NCBI GenBank assembly: GCA_016211995.1
Contig: JACRHU010000045.1
Coordinates: forward strand, 1-32,064
Source of the DNA: Candidatus Pacearchaeota archaeon
GTDB taxonomy: Archaea; Nanobdellota; Nanobdellia; Pacearchaeales; DTIR01
DNA: 32,064 nucleotides
Direction: 5' to 3'
Below the pieces are notes generated by a model, which was not told the DNA's origin, searched no databases, and saw only the letters and a list, made by a program, of their open reading frames with translations. Shown here one piece after another: positions 27,724 through 32,064 of the stretch. Position 1 is the stretch's first letter. Every line of letters starts with the position of its first letter. The translations under genes were made by a program, and so were the position numbers.

Positions 27724-27784
27724 AAATGAAATTTGAAAAATTTCAGTTTCCTAAAAATTTAGGAGAATTTTTTTGAAAATGAAA
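27721..27784 (+). repeat. 64-bp leader repeat, copy 1, containing 16-aa uORF MKFEKFQFPKNLGEFF*
   Basis: 61/64 nt identical to the reverse complement of 29044-29107. Confidence 0.95.
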
Positions 27785-28420
27785 AAAATAATTGTTTCGC
27801 TTGATAATTTTAAGGGTAATAGTTTTGATAAAAGACTGGAAAGGGTAATAGAGAATAAAGATAAAATTTATGCACTTAAATTAAGTCCTACATCCTTTAA
27901 TTCAGTGGATTATATAAGGGATTTGACTGGGTTGAAAATAATCTATGACCACCAAAAGCTGGCAGATACTCCCTGGACAATTGAGAATATTGTTTCAAAA
28001 ATTTCCATTAATCTGCTTAATAATGATGGAATGATTCTACTTGGATATGTCGGAAGCAAGAGCATAGAAACTTTTATTGAATCCTGCAAAAATAGGCAAC
28101 TAGATTCCTATGTTGTCATCAAAATGAGTCATGAAAAATCTGATGAATTCTTGAGGGAAGATGCACCAGAGAAAATATGCGAGATTTCTGCAAGTCTTGG
28201 AGTTACAGGAGTAATCTGTCCAGTCAATGAGAATTATCTTATTAAAAAATCAAGACAAATTATTGATAAAATAAACCCAGGTATTAAGATTGCTGTTGTT
28301 GGTTGTGAAGATTTTGACGATGCACGATATGCGATACTTAATGGTGCAAATCACATAGTAACTGGAAGATATTTTTTTAATTCTCCAAGAAATATTTTTG
28401 AGAGACTTTTATTACTCTAG
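27773..28420 (+). CDS. pyrF: orotidine 5'-phosphate decarboxylase-like
   Basis: IIVSLDNFKG, IIYDHQKLADTPWT, NHIVTGRYFFNSP; downstream of pyrE. Start either TTG 27773 or ATG 27779. Confidence 0.72.
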   Translation: MKMKKIIVSLDNFKGNSFDKRLERVIENKDKIYALKLSPTSFNSVDYIRDLTGLKIIYDHQKLADTPWTIENIVSKISINLLNNDGMILLGYVGSKSIETFIESCKNRQLDSYVVIKMSHEKSDEFLREDAPEKICEISASLGVTGVICPVNENYLIKKSRQIIDKINPGIKIAVVGCEDFDDARYAILNGANHIVTGRYFFNSPRNIFERLLLL

Positions 28421-29055
28421 TTATATTTCTCATTTATTATCTTTTTCATATTTTTTATCTTGTTTTTATCAAGTCTTTCAATTTTTCCTAACTCTTTATC
28501 AGTTGCATTGACAATTTTCTTTATTGTCTTAAATTTTTTGAGAATTCTTTTTGCCAAAGAAGGGCCTATTCCTGGAAAACCCTCAAGAACAATTTGTTGC
28601 TGCTCTGCAAGATTATATGTTCTTTTCTTTGCACGCAATCCAATCTCTATTGGTTTTTTCTCTAATCTTTTAACAATTAAGGCCATGTACTCTGCTGTTT
28701 CTTGATAATCTTTTGTCAATATAATGGGAACAGAAAAGTCTGTTAAGATTGAAAGTATCATTCCCTTTATTGCATTTGGATGAAATTTTGATTCTGAAAA
28801 ATCAATTTCTTCAAGTCCCTCTATAATAAGAAGCTGTTTAGGGTATTGTTTAATCTCTTCAAGCTGGCGCATTAACCTTTTATTTATTATGCTACTTATA
28901 AAATCAGATGCAGTTTTTCTTTCAATTGCAATCTCCCCTATAAGATAGTCTGCGACTGCAAGATGTTGAAAGTCTACTTCAATCTTTTTCGAAACAAGCT
29001 CTGCTGCAACCAGGCTATTTTTCTCTCTCGTATCTGCTATAACTTTCATTTTCAA
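28417..29055 (-). CDS. XPF/ERCC4-family nuclease with helix-hairpin-helix
   Basis: VIADTREKNSLVAAEL, IGEIAIERKTASDFISSIINKRLMRQLEEIKQYPKQLLIIEG; HhH GFPGIGPSLAKRILKKFKTIKKIVNA. Confidence 0.9.
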   Translation of the reverse strand: MKMKVIADTREKNSLVAAELVSKKIEVDFQHLAVADYLIGEIAIERKTASDFISSIINKRLMRQLEEIKQYPKQLLIIEGLEEIDFSESKFHPNAIKGMILSILTDFSVPIILTKDYQETAEYMALIVKRLEKKPIEIGLRAKKRTYNLAEQQQIVLEGFPGIGPSLAKRILKKFKTIKKIVNATDKELGKIERLDKNKIKNMKKIINEKYN

Positions 29056-29107
29056 AAAAATCCTCCAAGATTTTTAGGAAACTGAAATTTTTCAAATTTC
29101 ATTTTCA
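29044..29107 (-). repeat. 64-bp leader repeat, inverted copy 2, containing uORF MKFEKFQFPKNLGGFF*
   Basis: Inverted relative to 27721-27784; three mismatches by hand alignment. Confidence 0.95.
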
Positions 29108-29169
29108 AATTTTTTTCTCAATATATATTTTAAATTATAGATATGTTTTTATACCTTTTTACTCTAAAA

Positions 29170-29679
29170 CTTTGCATGGAAAAAATGAGGCCTACAAAAG
29201 ATGAGTATTTTTTACAAATTGCCCTTGATACAAGTAAGCGAAGTACTTGTAAAAGAAGACATTTTGGGGCAGTAATCGTTAAAGAAGATTCTCAAATCTC
29301 CTCTGGTTATAATGGGTCAGCAAGAGGTGCTCCTAATTGTCTTACTGAAGAATGTTTAAAAGATAAATACGGAATGCAACCAGGAATGGCTTATGAACAT
29401 TGCAGAGCAGGGCCATTGCATGCAGAAGTCAATGCAATTATTAATGCGTCAAGGCATGCTGGAGGAACAATAGACTCAACAATATACATCGCAGGCGAGT
29501 ACCTTGATGAAAGAATATCAGACGCTCATCCTTGTAAAAGTTGCCAAAAAGCAATAATAAATGCTGGAATTGAAAAAGTAGTAATAAGAACAGAAAAAGG
29601 AATTGAAACTTTTCTCGCTGAAGACTGGACTAAAGAGGCATTTGAAACAGAAGATAAAGATATTAAAGGGTTTTATTAA
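29170..29679 (+). CDS. deoxycytidylate (dCMP) deaminase-like, zinc-dependent CDA family
   Basis: KRRHFGAVIV, LHAEVNAI, HPCKSCQKAIINAGI; likely start MRPTKDEYF region (MEKMRPTK at 29170 or 29182). Confidence 0.87.
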   Translation, partial: LCMEKMRPTKDEYFLQIALDTSKRSTCKRRHFGAVIVKEDSQISSGYNGSARGAPNCLTEECLKDKYGMQPGMAYEHCRAGPLHAEVNAIINASRHAGGTIDSTIYIAGEYLDERISDAHPCKSCQKAIINAGIEKVVIRTEKGIETFLAEDWTKEAFETEDKDIKGFY

Positions 29680-30022
29680 TCTCTACTTCTACCCTTTCTC
29701 CAAGACTCTTCATGCCAAAAATTATTATTTTGCCATAATCATTTTTTAAAATTTTTTCTAAAATTTCTATTTGGCCCATAAATACCCTATCATTTATCGA
29801 AGCATCTCTTTGGAATCTTTCATACATCTTTTTTGTTTTTTCGAGAATTTTCCCAATATTTGTTCTAAGCTCTATTTCGCATTTCTCTGTTCCATGCTGT
29901 TCAACTGCATGCGGAAGCCATATATTCTGAAAAACATAAATTCCTCTTTCTTCATTGCTATAGCTAGGATGAAAAGCCAGTTCTGTATTTAGCATTAATT
30001 CAAGATAATTTTTTTCTCCCAT
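29663..30022 (-). CDS. hypothetical protein
   Basis: Intact ORF, operon-like spacing with galE; 3' end overlaps the end of the deaminase gene. Confidence 0.55.
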   Translation of the reverse strand: MGEKNYLELMLNTELAFHPSYSNEERGIYVFQNIWLPHAVEQHGTEKCEIELRTNIGKILEKTKKMYERFQRDASINDRVFMGQIEILEKILKNDYGKIIIFGMKSLGERVEVEINKTL

Positions 30023-30042
30023 TTTATTATTCTCCTAATCTT

Positions 30043-30981
30043 TCAACAATAGCTTTTCTTAAACCATTCAACTGTCTTTTCTAGGCCAGCAGATATATCT
30101 GTTTTTGGGTGCCAATCTAACTGTTCTTTTGCCCTGCTATTACTAAGATATATTTTTTTAACTTCTCCTCTTCTTTCTTCTAGATATTCTGGATTTATAT
30201 CTATCCCATATATCCTTTTAAGATTAGCGAATATCTCATTAACACTTATTAATTTTTCTGTTCCTATATTGAATATTTTATCTTTAGTATTATCATTTTT
30301 AATAGCTAGTAATATAGCGTCTACTATATCATCAACAAAAATAAAATCTCTTCCATTATTACCATCGCCATATATCTTAGGTTTTACACTATCCTTAAAA
30401 TTCAATAAAATATTAGGGATTAGTCTATTACTTTTCAAATCATCTCTAACACCATATACATTTGAAAATCTCAATATTCTATAATCGATGTTATAATTTT
30501 TATTATACACATAAATATAATTTTCAACTGCTCTCTTACTTGCACCATAGCAGGAAATAGGGTTTATGGGATGATTTTCATCTGCAGGCAGATATTCTGG
30601 TTCACCATATAAAGCACCACCAGTTGATAGGTAGACAATCTCTTTTATTTTACAATCTCTGCAGCATTCCAGTATATTTATACTACCAATTATATTTGTC
30701 ATTGCATCTTTCTGTGGATTTTTCATTGATTCAATAACCTGTACCTGTGCTGCTGCATGTATTACTATCTCTGGTCTATTTTTTTTGAATATATCCTCTA
30801 TTTTTTCTTTATCTAATATATCTTCATTGTAAAATTCAGCTTCTTTGTCAACATTGTCTATATATCCGCTACTTAAATTATCAATTATAGAAACCTCATC
30901 ATTATTTTTAATAAGTCTGTCAACTATATTGCTTCCTATAAATCCTGCACCACCTGTAACCAGTATTCTCATTCTTATCAC
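30043..30981 (-). CDS. galE: NAD-dependent epimerase (UDP-glucose 4-epimerase-like SDR)
   Basis: ILVTGGAGFIGSNIVDRLI, HAAAQVQV, SCYGASKRAVENY, GDGNNGRDFIFVDDIVDAI. Confidence 0.85.
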   Translation of the reverse strand: MIRMRILVTGGAGFIGSNIVDRLIKNNDEVSIIDNLSSGYIDNVDKEAEFYNEDILDKEKIEDIFKKNRPEIVIHAAAQVQVIESMKNPQKDAMTNIIGSINILECCRDCKIKEIVYLSTGGALYGEPEYLPADENHPINPISCYGASKRAVENYIYVYNKNYNIDYRILRFSNVYGVRDDLKSNRLIPNILLNFKDSVKPKIYGDGNNGRDFIFVDDIVDAILLAIKNDNTKDKIFNIGTEKLISVNEIFANLKRIYGIDINPEYLEERRGEVKKIYLSNSRAKEQLDWHPKTDISAGLEKTVEWFKKSYC

Positions 30982-30995
30982 TCCCTTATAGTCTT

Positions 30996-32064
30996 TTAAT
31001 CAATTTTTAATCTTTCTAAGATTCCTTCTGCTGCGAGCATTCCTGAAGCTGCAGCTCCTACAATTCCCCTGCTTAAGCCAGCCCCGTCACCGGCAACATA
31101 AATTTTATCAGAAGCCTGTAAATACTTATTTGTTTTTATCTCAAGACCATGAAATTTTATTTCTGGAGCGTATAATAAAGTAGAGTTATTTGCTAGCCCA
31201 GGCATTATTTTATCTAATTTTTCAATTGATTCTATGATATCATCTAGATATCTTCCAGGCATTGCAAGTGTAATATCACCATAAGTCACATCTTTTAATG
31301 TTGGTTTAAACGCATACTTATCTTGGTCTTTTATCTTGCTTCTTCTTCCTTGCTTTAAGTCTCCTAAACGCTGGAGTATTGGTTTTCCATCACCGAGACC
31401 TTTGAAAACCTGAGCAAGAAGATTAGCAAAAATATTTGTATTAACTAAAGGCTCTGTTAAGGGAATAGTCACAAGAAGCGCAAAATTTGTATTCTCTGTC
31501 TTTTTTTCAGCATTAGCGTATCCATTAACTAATACAAAATTTTCATGAGCCTCTTTTGCTACAAATCCTTCAGGGCATGTACAAAATGTTCTTACTTTAT
31601 CTCTATATTTTTCAGTTAAAATATAAAATTTAAGATCTCTTGTAATTTTTATTACATCTTCTGTTATTTCTTTTGGTACTTCGATTCTTACCCCTATGTC
31701 GACAGGCCTGTATGAAAAAGGAATTGAATTTTTAACTAATAGTTCTTCTAACCAACTTGCTTTGCCTCTTCCAGGGGCTAGAATAGCGTAATCAAAATCT
31801 ATTTCATCAAGATTTTTTATGAATTTTTGTGTTTCAAATTTTATACCTTTTTCTTTTAAATCATCTCTAATTTTTTTCATTAACTCCCCAAGCTTATCTG
31901 AACCAACATGTGTTTGCCTTGCATAAACTGCATTTATTCCGTATCTAATTGCTTTTTTTCTCATAGATTCTATTTCTTTTTGTTCAGCTTCTTTTACTTT
32001 TACATTGTAGATAGAAAAAATATCTTCAATCTCTTTTACTAGACCAGCATTTTTTTCTTCTCCA
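30996..32064 (-). CDS. FAD-dependent dehydrogenase (COG2509-type), truncated by window edge
   Basis: AILAPGRGKASWLEELL, RPVDIGVRIEVP, FCTCPEGFVAKEAHENFVLVNG, YVAGDGAGLSRGIVGAAASG; the frame stays open from 31964 to the window end. Confidence 0.82.
   Translation of the reverse strand, partial: GEEKNAGLVKEIEDIFSIYNVKVKEAEQKEIESMRKKAIRYGINAVYARQTHVGSDKLGELMKKIRDDLKEKGIKFETQKFIKNLDEIDFDYAILAPGRGKASWLEELLVKNSIPFSYRPVDIGVRIEVPKEITEDVIKITRDLKFYILTEKYRDKVRTFCTCPEGFVAKEAHENFVLVNGYANAEKKTENTNFALLVTIPLTEPLVNTNIFANLLAQVFKGLGDGKPILQRLGDLKQGRRSKIKDQDKYAFKPTLKDVTYGDITLAMPGRYLDDIIESIEKLDKIMPGLANNSTLLYAPEIKFHGLEIKTNKYLQASDKIYVAGDGAGLSRGIVGAAASGMLAAEGILERLKID

Overview
AT-rich archaeal chromosomal window. The gene content (PolD subunits, Orc1/Cdc6, TrmB-type regulator, archaeal TyrRS, TGS GTPase, ThpR, XPF-type nuclease) suggests a DPANN-like lineage, but taxonomy is inference. 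Genes are dense and mostly housekeeping: PRPP, shikimate, purine and pyrimidine enzymes, a replication cluster (orc1/cdc6 - DP1 - HAD - DP2), tRNA-Ser(CGA), tyrS, galE and a large secreted FAD/MopE-like/SLH protein. Main items for follow-up: (1) a candidate replication origin just upstream of cdc6, with inverted ORB-like motifs flanking a 58-bp A/T-only tract; (2) a recurrent duplication of gene 3' ends. After the stop codons of aroK, DP2 and the FAD/SLH gene lies a second in-frame copy of the C-terminal tail with its own stop, offset about 49-50 bp, diverged largely at synonymous or conservative codons. In DP2 the tail is a PIP-box and is present four times; (3) a 64-bp inverted repeat forming the 5' leaders of pyrF and an XPF-family nuclease, encoding the same 16-aa uORF apart from one residue; (4) an intein with a LAGLIDADG endonuclease in DP2 next to the catalytic CDGDE motif; (5) two strongly structured intergenic elements. 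Items 2 and 3 could be biology or metagenome-assembly artefacts and need read-level checks. All calls are from reading the sequence; no searches were run.
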